A stretch of DNA of 56,013 bases from Candidatus Binataceae bacterium (GTDB lineage: Bacteria > Desulfobacterota > Binatia > Binatales > Binataceae), in assembly GCA_035308025.1 (NCBI GenBank), contig DATGHL010000045.1, positions 1-56,013 of the forward strand, read 5' to 3'. Below are positions 45,575 through 53,913 of the stretch, piece after piece (position 1 is the stretch's first letter; every line of letters starts with the position of its first letter). The notes under the pieces were generated by a model that ran no database searches, had not been told where the DNA came from, and saw only the letters and a program-made list of their open reading frames with translations. Made by a program: the position numbers and the translations under genes.

Positions 45575-46197
45575 GTCTGTTCGGCGGCAGTTTCAATCCG
45601 ATCCACTTCGGCCACCTACGTGCCGCCGAGGAAGTGCGCGAGGCGCTCACGCTCGAAATCGTCTACTTCATTCCGGCCGCGGCGCCGCCGCACAAGCCGC
45701 ACGACGATTTGGCGCGGCCTGATCATCGCCTGCGCATGGCTCAACTCGGGACCAAGGGCAACCGTCATTTCATGGTTTCTGACGCCGAGTTGCGGCGCAG
45801 CGGACCGTCTTACACGATCGACACCGTGCGCCATTTCGCCGAGACCACGCGGGGACGTAATGAGCTTTACCTGCTCGTCGGCGGCGATCAGTTCAATGAA
45901 CTCGAAACCTGGAAGGACTGCGACGAATTGGCGCGCTCGTGTAATCTCGTCGTTCACAGCCGTCCCAGCGCGGCGACGGCCGGTAAGATCTCTCTTGCCG
46001 CGCTCGCCCGCTTCGGTTACCGTAAATCAGACGATCATTACGTGCATCCGAGCAATCATACGCTGGCCTTTGTCGCGACAACCTTTCTCCCCATCTCCGC
46101 CACGCTCATCCGGGCCAAAATCCGCGCGCACGAATCGATTCGCTATCTCGTGCCCGGCGACGTCGCCGAGTATATCGAGCGGCACGGACTCTACTGA
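45565..46197 (+). CDS. nadD: Nicotinate-nucleotide adenylyltransferase NadD
   Basis: A 210-aa nucleotidyltransferase with GGSFNPIHFGHL (the HxGH motif) and ISATLIR (the ISxTxxR motif). It adenylates nicotinate mononucleotide in NAD synthesis. It is in the proBA-nadD-rsfS operon; a seven-codon mini-cistron overlaps its start. Confidence 0.95.
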   Translation: MRIGLFGGSFNPIHFGHLRAAEEVREALTLEIVYFIPAAAPPHKPHDDLARPDHRLRMAQLGTKGNRHFMVSDAELRRSGPSYTIDTVRHFAETTRGRNELYLLVGGDQFNELETWKDCDELARSCNLVVHSRPSAATAGKISLAALARFGYRKSDDHYVHPSNHTLAFVATTFLPISATLIRAKIRAHESIRYLVPGDVAEYIERHGLY

Positions 46198-46203
46198 CGC
46201 GTA

Positions 46204-46593
46204 GTGGATTCCCTGGCGAAGGCGCTCGCTGCGGTTGAAGCCGCGCTCGAAAAAAAGGCCTACGACCTCCGCGTCGTGCAGGTGGCGCATCTGAGTTCCA
46301 TCGCCGACTATTTTTTGATCGCCACCGGCCGCTCGGACGTGCAGGTGCAGGCGATTGCGCGCGGCATCGAGGAGCGGATGGATCGCGAGGGCTTTCATGC
46401 GCTCGCGATCGAAGGGGTCAACCACGGCCATTGGATCGCGCTCGATTACAACGATCTGGTAATCCACCTCTTCTTTGAACCGACGCGCGACTTCTATCGG
46501 CTCGAAACCAATTGGAGCGACGCCCAGGAAGTCCCGCTGCCGGAGCCGTTTCGCGCGCAGGCGCGCGGCCTGAGCCTGCGCGCGTTCGCCTGA
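46204..46593 (+). CDS. rsfS: Ribosomal silencing factor RsfS
   Basis: A 129-aa RsfS/YbeB protein: KKAYDLRVVQVAHLSSIADYFLIATGRSDVQVQAIARGIEE and EGVNHGHWIALDYNDLVIHLFFEPTRDFYRLE are the conserved core. It binds L14 and prevents subunit joining under starvation. GTG start 6 bp after nadD. Last gene of the operon. Confidence 0.95.
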   Translation: MDSLAKALAAVEAALEKKAYDLRVVQVAHLSSIADYFLIATGRSDVQVQAIARGIEERMDREGFHALAIEGVNHGHWIALDYNDLVIHLFFEPTRDFYRLETNWSDAQEVPLPEPFRAQARGLSLRAFA

Positions 46594-46632
46594 AAGCCGC
46601 AGAATTCGGAAAGGATTCGTCGCCGCGAGCTT

Positions 46633-47469
46633 TCAGGGTTTGCCCGCGCCGCCGCCGAGTCCTGCCGAGTCGCTCAGAGTGATCCGCCTACCGACATGGA
46701 ATGGACCGAATTCGGCGTAACGCGCGCTCGATTCATCGAAGCGCATCTCATAGACCAACTGCTTGAAGACCAGCGGATCATCGGCAAAAAGATCGACACC
46801 CCATTCCCAGTCGTCGAAGCCGATCGAGCCCGAGATAATCTGATTGACGCGGCCGGCGTAGCGCCGTCCGATCATCCCGTGTTCATGCATCAGACGCTGG
46901 CGTTCGGCGAGCGGCAGCATGTACCAGTTGTCTGCCCCCGCGCGGCGTTTGTTCATCGGATAGAAACAGACATAGGCGCGATCGGGGATGCGCGGTGACA
47001 GGCGCTCGGCGAGTTTTTCGCGTTGCACCGCGAGCGCCGCTGCGACCGCAGTATCCCACTCTGGCGAATGGGGCGCGACCCCGCGCGCGGCCAATTCGGC
47101 GTGGAGCTTCACCGTCATTTCGTAGAGTCCAATCTCGATTACGGATAGGTACGAAGTAGTTTGCTCGAGGAAGCGGCTCAGCGCGAAACGCGCAACCGCG
47201 TGTTCGGCCTCGCGGAGTTCGTCGAGCGTGCGGCGAAAGTGAATCACGATTAGATCGCCTTTGTGGCCGAGCTGACCGAATAGCGCCGTCTGGCCCGCTT
47301 CGCGCCGGCTCATCGCGTCGAAGGCCTTCTCCGCCTCCTCGACCATCACCGCGCGTTCCCTTGCCGGCACCTGTGCGAACTGCTTCAGCTCGATGCGGAA
47401 AAACTGATGGAGCACGAACCAGCCCTCAAGCGTATATGGCGCGGCGTTTCCGCCGGACGAGTCCTTCAT
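46633..47469 (-). CDS. hemQ: Coproheme decarboxylase HemQ (chlorite dismutase family)
   Basis: A 278-aa protein with the HemQ landmarks YPMNKRRAGADNWYMLP, MHEHGMIGRRYAG (probable proximal heme histidine), GSIGFDDWEWGVDLFADDPL and VYEMRFDESSARYAEFG. It converts iron-coproporphyrin III to heme b in the coproporphyrin-dependent pathway, best known from Gram-positive bacteria but found in some diderms. ATG 47469 gives the usual length; the frame is open to 47676 but overlaps cobB. The other heme genes are outside the window. Confidence 0.9.
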   Translation of the reverse strand: MKDSSGGNAAPYTLEGWFVLHQFFRIELKQFAQVPARERAVMVEEAEKAFDAMSRREAGQTALFGQLGHKGDLIVIHFRRTLDELREAEHAVARFALSRFLEQTTSYLSVIEIGLYEMTVKLHAELAARGVAPHSPEWDTAVAAALAVQREKLAERLSPRIPDRAYVCFYPMNKRRAGADNWYMLPLAERQRLMHEHGMIGRRYAGRVNQIISGSIGFDDWEWGVDLFADDPLVFKQLVYEMRFDESSARYAEFGPFHVGRRITLSDSAGLGGGAGKP

Positions 47470-47531
47470 CGTGGTCACGGCGTCATATTCTAGTTTGAAG
47501 TGAATGGACGAAGAAGCCCCAGTCTCATAGG

Positions 47532-48920
47532 TCAGGCTTGGCGGCTCTCGCTCCAGGCCGCGCAGGCTGCGATGAAATTTTCCGCCACCACCGGATTCGA
47601 CGCCCAATGTGCGTGCACATACGACGCGATCACGCTGCCGCGCTGGAAACCCTCGGCGAACGGCGCGCCGCCCCATCGCGGCGCCACCCGGTAGACGCGC
47701 TCGATCGTCGACGGCGGCGCCGGCTCGAGTGTCGAGTAGCGGAACTGATGGCCGCGCCAGCGGATTCCGCGCGGACCAAGAAATGAAGGCGCTACGGTCT
47801 CAATCTCGGCATACCCGATCGCTTGCAACTTCTCACTCATCACGGCGACCGACGGAATCAATCCGGCCATTGGGAAGGTCGCCCCATCGAGCAGCCGGAT
47901 GCCGTCCGTGAGGTACATCAAGCCGCCGCACTCGGCGTAGATCGGACCGCCAGCCGCGGCGAAGCGGCGAATCGCCTCCAGCATCGATTGGTTGCCGGAC
48001 AGCTCACGGGCTCCGGCTTCAGGGTAGCCACCGCCGAAATAAAGCCCATCAATCGCGGGCAGCTCACGATCATGGATCGGGCTGAAGCGGACGATCTCCG
48101 CGCCGAGCTTCTCGAGTAGGGCGAGGTTATAGACGTAATAGAAATGGAAGGCCTCGTCGCTGGCCAGGCCGATTCGGCATCGCCGCAAACCGGCGGCCGG
48201 CGCGCTCGCGGATTCGCACGCGACTGCCGGCGCCGATCGCGCGAGCTCTAGAATCGTCTTGAGATCGAACCACTCGGCGGCCAGCGCGCCCCAGGCTTCG
48301 AAGGATGCGTCGGGCAGGCCGGCGTGATTTGCGGCGACGAGGCCCAAGTGACGTTCCGGAAATCCGGCATCCGCGCGCCGCGGCAAACCACCAACGATCG
48401 GAATTTCCGGCGCGGCCTCGCGCAGCAGCTCCAGATGGCCGCGGCCGCCAACGTTATTGCAGATGATCGCGGCAACGCGCAGCGCAGGATCGAAGCGCGC
48501 GAAGCCGAGCGCAATCGCGGCGATCGTGCGGGCGATCCCGGACGCATCGACCACCAGAATCACCGGCGCACCCAGCCACTTGGCGATCTCGGCGCTGGAA
48601 CCCTCGTCAGCGTTCGGCGCGGCCGCGTCGAACAGACCCATCATCCCTTCAATAATCGCGATATCCGCGCCACACGCCGCGCGCGCAAAGGTCTCGACGA
48701 CGCCCTCACGGCCCATCATCCAACCGTCCAAATTGTGCGAGGCGGTTCTCGCCGCGCGGGCGTGATAACCGGGATCGAGATAATCCGGACCGCACTTGAA
48801 CGGCGCGATCATGAGTCCGCGCGCGCGCAGCGCCGCCATCAGCGCGATCGTGACGGTGGTCTTGCCGACGCCGCTGCCCGTCGCCGCGATTACAATGCGA
48901 GGCGTCGAGACCGAGCCCAT
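47532..48920 (-). CDS. Cobyrinate a,c-diamide synthase (CbiA/CobB family)
   Basis: A 462-aa glutamine-dependent amidase: an N-terminal ATP domain (ATGSGVGKTTVTIALMAALRARG, KCGPDYLDPGYH) and a C-terminal GATase domain (YFGGGYPEAGARELSGN, YAECGGLMYLTDG with the nucleophile cysteine). It amidates cobyrinate in vitamin B12 synthesis; related enzymes act on nickel-sirohydrochlorin in coenzyme F430 synthesis. No other cobalamin genes are near, so the specific substrate is by family only. It is followed on the same strand by hemQ, and preceded by a tiny basic ORF. Confidence 0.92.
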   Translation of the reverse strand: MGSVSTPRIVIAATGSGVGKTTVTIALMAALRARGLMIAPFKCGPDYLDPGYHARAARTASHNLDGWMMGREGVVETFARAACGADIAIIEGMMGLFDAAAPNADEGSSAEIAKWLGAPVILVVDASGIARTIAAIALGFARFDPALRVAAIICNNVGGRGHLELLREAAPEIPIVGGLPRRADAGFPERHLGLVAANHAGLPDASFEAWGALAAEWFDLKTILELARSAPAVACESASAPAAGLRRCRIGLASDEAFHFYYVYNLALLEKLGAEIVRFSPIHDRELPAIDGLYFGGGYPEAGARELSGNQSMLEAIRRFAAAGGPIYAECGGLMYLTDGIRLLDGATFPMAGLIPSVAVMSEKLQAIGYAEIETVAPSFLGPRGIRWRGHQFRYSTLEPAPPSTIERVYRVAPRWGGAPFAEGFQRGSVIASYVHAHWASNPVVAENFIAACAAWSESRQA

Positions 48921-48962
48921 AAAGCCAAGAAGACGGCGGCGACTGCCGCCTGCGGTGGCGGC

Positions 48963-49091
48963 CTAACGGACCCCGCGCAGCCGTGTACGACGCATGCGCT
49001 TTTTGCGCGCGCGCACCTGAGTCGGCTCCGTCCGGCGCTTGCGCGCGAGCTTGCTGTTACGCCGATTTCTTTGTCGCGAAGCCTGTGTCAT
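48963..49091 (-). CDS. Unannotated 42-residue highly basic protein
   Basis: A short frame beginning MTQASRQRNRRNSKLARKR and ending MRRTRLRGVR, 42 aa, with 20 arginine/lysine residues and no acidic residue apart from one glutamate. Its ATG overlaps the stop of the D,D-carboxypeptidase gene (ATGA, 49091-49088) and AGGAG sits 5-6 bp upstream, which strongly argues for translation. It stops 42 bp before cobB. The composition suggests RNA or ribosome binding, as for small ribosomal or ribosome-associated proteins, but I cannot match it to a family. It is too short for usual gene-calling thresholds. Confidence 0.65.
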   Translation of the reverse strand: MTQASRQRNRRNSKLARKRRTEPTQVRARKKRMRRTRLRGVR

Positions 49092-50383
49092 CTGTTCTCC
49101 TGCGCAACGCCCGGGACCACTTGTGTAGTCAGCGCGGGTGACGATTCTGAGCTGCCGCCGCCGCCATTCTCGGACCGCGCTTTGGCTGCCGCGGCCGCAT
49201 CCGAAACCAGCATGGTCGGATTTGCAGACGGCGGCGAAACTGCTTCGACCCGCGAGACTACGCCGCCGCCATCGAGCACTATAACCTGACCGAGCGCTGC
49301 GCCATTGGCAAGCGGACCCGGCACGGTCGCCGGCACGCTGTACTCGAGTTTGACGCTCGATAACTGGGCTTTAGGCAGCACCAACGCAAGATCTTCTTCC
49401 GCTACCGGCTGAATCGAGGGGCCCGCTTCCACCTGCACATGCACCGGCAGCGGCTGTCCGCGATTGAGCAGATGAACTTTGGCGAAATTGTCGAAGCCCC
49501 AATTGAGCAGCCGTGCACTTTGGATAAAACGTTCCGGATTAGACGGCGCGCCCAGCACGACCGAGATTAGACGCATATCGCCGCGTTTGGCCGTCGCCGT
49601 CAAATTGAACCCAGCCCGCATCGTGAAACCGGTTTTGAGTCCGTCACAGCCGTCCAGATGTCCGACCAGATGGTTGGTATTACGTAGAATCACGCGGCCG
49701 TCATCGAATGGCGCAGTCTCCATCGAAGTCCAACGCAGCAGATGCGTATTGTTAACGAGGTCGCGCGCCAGAATCGAGAGATCGATCGCAGTGGTATGAT
49801 CGACATCATGGCCCGGCACCGGCGGCAGTCCTTCGACGGTCCCGTAGTAGGTATTGTCCATCCGCAAGGCCCGCGCCTTTTGGTTCATCTTCTGAACGCA
49901 GGCTTCGACCGAGCCCGCGATCTTCTCGGCGACGGCGACCGCCGCGTCATTCGCCGAACGGATCAGCGCCGCCTTCATCAGCTCGCCGAGCGGATAGACC
50001 TGGCCTTCGCGCAGCCCCAGGCGTGAACCGCCGGTGGCGGCGGCACGCGCCGAAATCCGCACCGGATCCTCGTAGCTGAAATGTCCGGCCTGAATCTCGT
50101 CCTCCGCCACCGCCATCAGCATCAGCTTGGCCATCGAGGCGGGCGGCCACTCGATTGATGCATTCTGCGCGTACAGAACGTTCCCACCGTCGGCATCTAT
50201 TAGCAACTCGGCGTGATACAGAGGCACGCTGGGGTAATGCCGACGGTGATGAGCAATATGGTGGCGCCGATGCAGTTGCGTCCGGGCTGCTGCCGGCTGA
50301 ACGTTGCCCAGCGCCGCTAGCGCGATCAGAAAGCTGATACCCTTACACCACCCGCCCCACCGATCTTCCATCGTTTTCCCCAT
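49088..50383 (-). CDS. D-alanyl-D-alanine carboxypeptidase (S11 family) with His-rich N-terminus
   Basis: A 431-aa S11 penicillin-binding protein: signal/membrane segment (16-33), a His/Arg-rich stretch (37-50), then the active-site motifs SMAK (83-86), SAN (143-145) and KTG (250-252) and a C-terminal PBP5-like beta domain, ending in a Gly/Ser-rich tail. It trims peptidoglycan pentapeptides. ATG 50383 has GGGGAG directly before it; ATG 50371 (MEDRW) with a better spacing is an alternative. Three 19-bp repeats lie just upstream. It is distinct from the gene at 11822. Confidence 0.88.
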   Translation of the reverse strand: MGKTMEDRWGGWCKGISFLIALAALGNVQPAAARTQLHRRHHIAHHRRHYPSVPLYHAELLIDADGGNVLYAQNASIEWPPASMAKLMLMAVAEDEIQAGHFSYEDPVRISARAAATGGSRLGLREGQVYPLGELMKAALIRSANDAAVAVAEKIAGSVEACVQKMNQKARALRMDNTYYGTVEGLPPVPGHDVDHTTAIDLSILARDLVNNTHLLRWTSMETAPFDDGRVILRNTNHLVGHLDGCDGLKTGFTMRAGFNLTATAKRGDMRLISVVLGAPSNPERFIQSARLLNWGFDNFAKVHLLNRGQPLPVHVQVEAGPSIQPVAEEDLALVLPKAQLSSVKLEYSVPATVPGPLANGAALGQVIVLDGGGVVSRVEAVSPPSANPTMLVSDAAAAAKARSENGGGGSSESSPALTTQVVPGVAQENR

Positions 50384-50394
50384 CTCCCCACACT

Positions 50395-50451
50395 ATACAG
50401 AGAACTGCGCGACATACAGAAAACTGCGCGACATACAGAAAACTGCGCGAC
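50395..50451. repeat. Three tandem 19-bp direct repeats
   Basis: The unit ATACAGARAACTGCGCGAC occurs three times head to tail at 50395, 50414 and 50433, identical except for one base in the first copy. They fill the 74-bp gap between the TPR gene and the carboxypeptidase start on the minus strand. The minus-strand TATAGT next to the last copy could be a -10 box. Confidence 0.85.
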
Positions 50452-50457
50452 GGCGGA

Positions 50458-51177
50458 TCAAGGCGCTTTGGCAAAATTGCCCGCTCGCGCCGCGCTAACG
50501 GCTTTCTCGCCTTCGACCTGCCGCAAAATCGCGAGGTTCTTCTCCGCCGGCTGGTATGCTGGATCCGCGCGGCTCAGTTCTTCCCACTCCTCATGAGCGC
50601 GCGCATAGTTGCCCTCTTCGGCGTAGATAGTTGCGAGCGTATTGCGCGCATCGGCGTGATGCGGCTTGATTCTCAGCGACTGCAGTATTTCCTGCTCGGC
50701 CTTCTGCAACTCTCCGGTCTGCTCGTAAGCCAGCCCAAGATTATAGTGAGTCTCCGGCCTGTAGGGCCCGAGCAGCGTTGCGATCCGAAACGCGCCGCGC
50801 GCTTCTGCAAAATGCCCGGTCTCGAAATATAAGCGGCCAAGATTGAGAAACAAATCCCAGTCATTCAACCCGAGATCGACCGCCTTCTGATAGTCCGCCA
50901 GCTCACGCCGACGGTCACCAAGAGCGCCGTATACAAAGCCCAGATGATAATAGGCCAAGGCGAAATCCGGATGCTTGCGAATTATCGCCTGATGAAGCTC
51001 GAGCGTTTTCGGATAGTCTTCCAGCCCGAGATAATAATCGGCAAGCGGGTCGCAGATATTGTTATCGGCACCCGCGGCAGAATGGGCGCTCAAGGGCGCT
51101 AGCCCCAGCATGATTACCAGCGCTACGGCCATAGCTGGAATTTTATGGCTACGACGGCCCACGGGACGCCAATCCAC
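50458..51177 (-). CDS. Exported TPR-repeat protein
   Basis: A 239-aa protein with an N-terminal hydrophobic export segment (about 15-35) and about five tetratricopeptide repeats (for example HPDFALAYYHLGFVYGALGD, NDWDLFLNLGRLYFETGHFA, RPETHYNLGLAYEQTGELQ, HADARNTLATIYAEEGNYA). TPRs form a binding scaffold; the partner is unknown. It starts with GTG 51177, or with ATG 51132; neither ribosome site is strong. Confidence 0.78.
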   Translation of the reverse strand: MDWRPVGRRSHKIPAMAVALVIMLGLAPLSAHSAAGADNNICDPLADYYLGLEDYPKTLELHQAIIRKHPDFALAYYHLGFVYGALGDRRRELADYQKAVDLGLNDWDLFLNLGRLYFETGHFAEARGAFRIATLLGPYRPETHYNLGLAYEQTGELQKAEQEILQSLRIKPHHADARNTLATIYAEEGNYARAHEEWEELSRADPAYQPAEKNLAILRQVEGEKAVSAARAGNFAKAP

Positions 51178-51395
51178 TTACCATCAGCTTTTATCGTACA
51201 GCTTGGATTTACCGACGGTTTAATGTCGATTCATTTCGATGTTAGCAAGAAAAGCAGGCGAGCGTATACACCCCCGCTCATCGTTACACGAATAACGCGG
51301 GCGACTGGGTAGCCCCGTCGGACCGCGTAGTTTCGGAGGAATATCCGATTCTATGCAGTCCGACAGGTACTGATACTGAGGTTGTGCGGTTGGCT

Positions 51396-51704
51396 TTACG
51401 GAGCGGGCGAGGTTGCCGGGGCCGGTGCCGCCATGGAGGATTCCGGAGCTGGCGCTGCCATTGATGACTCCGCCGCCGGACTCGCTTCCATCGCGCCCTT
51501 CTTCGCGTGATGATGATGACGCATCATGCGGTGATGATGAGGATGGTGGTGGCTCATCGTCGTCGGCGAGCTCTCCGCCGCAGGGGCCGCCTCCGACGCT
51601 GCCGCCGCAGGCGAGGAGGTGTCAGCCGGAGCCTGCGCGAAAGCTGGCATTGCAATCGCCCCAGCAAACAGCGCGGCAGTCAACATCGAAACGGTACGCT
51701 TCAT
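51396..51704 (-). CDS. Small secreted histidine-rich protein
   Basis: A 102-aa protein: signal peptide (1-23, AMPAFA), Ala/Ser/Pro-rich linker, a cluster of ten histidines and three methionines at 50-66 (MSHHHPHHHRMMRHHHH), and a tail with two copies of ESSMAAPAP. The cluster would bind Ni, Zn, Cu or Co in the periplasm. GGAG sits about 7 bp before ATG 51704. No homologue is known to me. About 220 bp to each side hold no other gene that I recognise. Confidence 0.65.
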   Translation of the reverse strand: MKRTVSMLTAALFAGAIAMPAFAQAPADTSSPAAAASEAAPAAESSPTTMSHHHPHHHRMMRHHHHAKKGAMEASPAAESSMAAPAPESSMAAPAPATSPAP

Positions 51705-51927
51705 ATCCTTCTCCTTTTTTTGGAGGTTCCGTATGAACCTCTTAATCCCTGTAAGCGATTGCCGTGCCATCTCCAGGAAGCCGAGCAGGCAGGCAAATTC
51801 TTAGAGAATTCGGCCTTCTTTCAACTGTCTGGTGGACGTCGCTAGCGCAATCCGTGCAGAGGCTTCAACGCTTTGGTCTGTCCCGCCCTAGCGGCCAACA
51901 CCTGAACCGTATATCAGCGAGACTAAA

Positions 51928-52644
51928 TTACTGAACGGTCTGTCTTGCCGAACGAAGCTCTCGATAGAGCGCAAAAAGTTCTTTGAACGCCCGGGCGATC
52001 ACTTTGAAATTTGCGCCACTCTGTTCACCCGCCACCCGCGGCAGATGCTGCACGTCGACCTCGCAGATCTTTGCCTTGCGCCCGGCGAGCCGCGCCATCA
52101 GCTCAGTGGTAATCATGGCCCCGCTGGCGTGGAGCTCCATGTCTTGCAACAACGCGCGGCGGAAAAGCTTGAAGCCGCAATCCATGTCGGAGACGTGCAA
52201 GCCGAACATCATCCGGACCAGAATAGTCCAGGCTTTCCCGTTCATCCGCCGCACAAAGGGATCGGCGCGATGAGCGCGGCGGCCGATCACAACGTCATAT
52301 TCCGGTGTCCGTGCCGCAAGTAATTTTACGTCATTCGGATCAAACTGACCGTCGCCGTCACAGAGCAATACCCACGGCATCGAGGCCGCGCGAATCCCGG
52401 AAATTACAGCGCCTCCATAACCCCGGTTCACTTGATGATGGACCACCTTAACGTGCGAATCTGCCGCGGCCAACCGGTCGGCGATCGCGCCCGTCTGATC
52501 GCGGCTGCCGTCGTTCACCACGATTACTTCGTAGTCGTCTGCGACTTCCGGCAGCGTGGCGCAAAAGTTGCGCACCACGCGTTCGACGTTACCTGCTTCG
52601 TTATGCGAGGGCAGAAAGATGCTTAAGCCCGGCAGCCGTGCCAC
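51928..52644 (-). CDS. Glycosyltransferase family 2 (dolichol-P-mannose-synthase-like)
   Basis: A 238-aa GT2: LSIFLPSHNEAGNVERVV, VIVVNDGSRDQTG, LLCDGDGQFDPND (metal-binding DxD) and MDCGFKLFRR. No C-terminal membrane helices. It probably transfers a sugar from an NDP donor to a polyprenyl phosphate or lipid. GTG start with a G-rich stretch upstream. Confidence 0.85.
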   Translation of the reverse strand: MARLPGLSIFLPSHNEAGNVERVVRNFCATLPEVADDYEVIVVNDGSRDQTGAIADRLAAADSHVKVVHHQVNRGYGGAVISGIRAASMPWVLLCDGDGQFDPNDVKLLAARTPEYDVVIGRRAHRADPFVRRMNGKAWTILVRMMFGLHVSDMDCGFKLFRRALLQDMELHASGAMITTELMARLAGRKAKICEVDVQHLPRVAGEQSGANFKVIARAFKELFALYRELRSARQTVQ

Positions 52645-52695
52645 TTGCCCCCCTAAGGTCCGCGTGCTGAAACAGGCTGAGTTGAAAGGCCCAAC

Positions 52696-53172
52696 TCAGT
52701 CGCCGATGGTCTTGTAGCCGCCCCGATGGAAAACCAGGGGCTTCGCCTCGCGGGTTTCAGCCTGCATGATTTCGCCGAGAAAGAGCGTGTGATCGCCGCC
52801 GTCATAAACCGCGTACAGGCGGCATTCCATGCAAGCAAGCGCCCCCTCCAGGATAGGAACGCCATTGGTGCCTGACCGATAGGCAACCCCCTTGAATTTG
52901 TCACCGCCGCTGACTGCGAACTTTCGCGAAAGCGCTTCCTGATCCTCGCTCAGGAAGTTGACGTTGAAAACCTTGCTATCTTCGAAATGCTGATAGCTCT
53001 CGGCCTTTTTATCAACCGAGATCAGCAGCAGCGGCGGGTCGAGCGAAACCGAGGTGAACGCATTCGCGGTCAAGCCGAACGGCTGCCCATCCTTCGAAGT
53101 CGTGGTGATGACGGTGACCCCGGTGGGAAAGTGACCCATCACGCGGCGCAACTCATTACGCTCAATCGGCAT
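52696..53172 (-). CDS. Flavin reductase family protein (FMN-binding split barrel)
   Basis: A 158-aa NAD(P)H:flavin oxidoreductase-like protein: RVMGHFPTGVTVITT, GQPFGLTANAFTSVSLDPPLLLISV, FNVNFLSEDQEALSRKFA and HTLFLGEIMQAE. It can supply reduced FMN to two-component monooxygenases such as LLM-class enzymes. GGGAG 8 bp before ATG 53172 supports the start. Followed upstream on the same strand by a second flavin-reductase-like gene. Confidence 0.9.
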   Translation of the reverse strand: MPIERNELRRVMGHFPTGVTVITTTSKDGQPFGLTANAFTSVSLDPPLLLISVDKKAESYQHFEDSKVFNVNFLSEDQEALSRKFAVSGGDKFKGVAYRSGTNGVPILEGALACMECRLYAVYDGGDHTLFLGEIMQAETREAKPLVFHRGGYKTIGD

Positions 53173-53266
53173 CGTCGCAGCTCCCAAACCCGGCGCATCG
53201 TAGCAGACGATTTTGCCGCGCGTCAAATTAACCTTCGCCCCAGATAACGTCGCGTGTCACCGCTGA

Positions 53267-53779
53267 CTACCAGCCCGAGCGGTCGCGCGACATGACCGCC
53301 CGGCCGCCGAGATAGACATAATCCAGTTCGAGCGAGGTCAGCGGACGATCGTTTTCCCGCACGCGGACGCCTACCGGCGCGCCGACGAAAATCGTGTGAT
53401 CGCCGGCGACGAACGCCGCTGCCACCTGCGCCTCGAGCGTGATCATCGCGAGCCTGAGCCACGGCAGTCCCAAGGCGGGCGACAGGTCGTATTCGAGATC
53501 ACTCAGGTTGTTGGGACGGCGGGCGCGGGGCGAATAGAAGTAATCCTCGAGCGCCTTGCCGCGCGCGCCAACGACGTTAAGGGCGAAGCGGCCGGTGCGC
53601 GCGATTATCCGGTGGGAGAAATGCTGATTGTCCACGGCCGCGCTGAAAAGCGGCGGCTCGCCCGAAACCTGCGTCACCCACGACGAAGACATGCCGTGAT
53701 GTTCCACGCCGTCGGCAACGGTGAGCACATAGATTCCAGTGGTCAGTGCGCCAAATGCCTTGGCGAGCGAATCCTCCAT
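53267..53779 (-). CDS. Flavin reductase family protein
   Basis: A 170-aa split-barrel flavin-binding protein (AFGALTTGIYVLTV, GMSSSWVTQVSGEPPLFSAAV, FALNVVGARGKALEDYF, GDHTIFVGAPVG). It diverges from its neighbour, suggesting different substrates or a non-reductase FMN-binding role. Both could partner with the LLM oxidoreductases elsewhere in the window, but that is inference. Confidence 0.85.
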   Translation of the reverse strand: MEDSLAKAFGALTTGIYVLTVADGVEHHGMSSSWVTQVSGEPPLFSAAVDNQHFSHRIIARTGRFALNVVGARGKALEDYFYSPRARRPNNLSDLEYDLSPALGLPWLRLAMITLEAQVAAAFVAGDHTIFVGAPVGVRVRENDRPLTSLELDYVYLGGRAVMSRDRSGW

Positions 53780-53913
53780 CGTCAGACTCCGTTCAAAATC
53801 TCATTTTTTGGGCCAATCCCAATCGCCGAACCTAGCCGCGGCGCGCTTTGTGACGCTAGCAATTGACGCAATCCCATCGGCCTTTCAAAATAGTGCAGGC
53901 GGAGATTGCACAC

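Noticed and set aside
47469..47676. N-terminal extension of hemQ
   Set aside because: It overlaps cobB and does not resemble the family; ATG 47469 gives the usual length.
50395..50451. Possible CRISPR array
   Set aside because: The 19-bp units are head to tail with no spacers and no cas genes are nearby.
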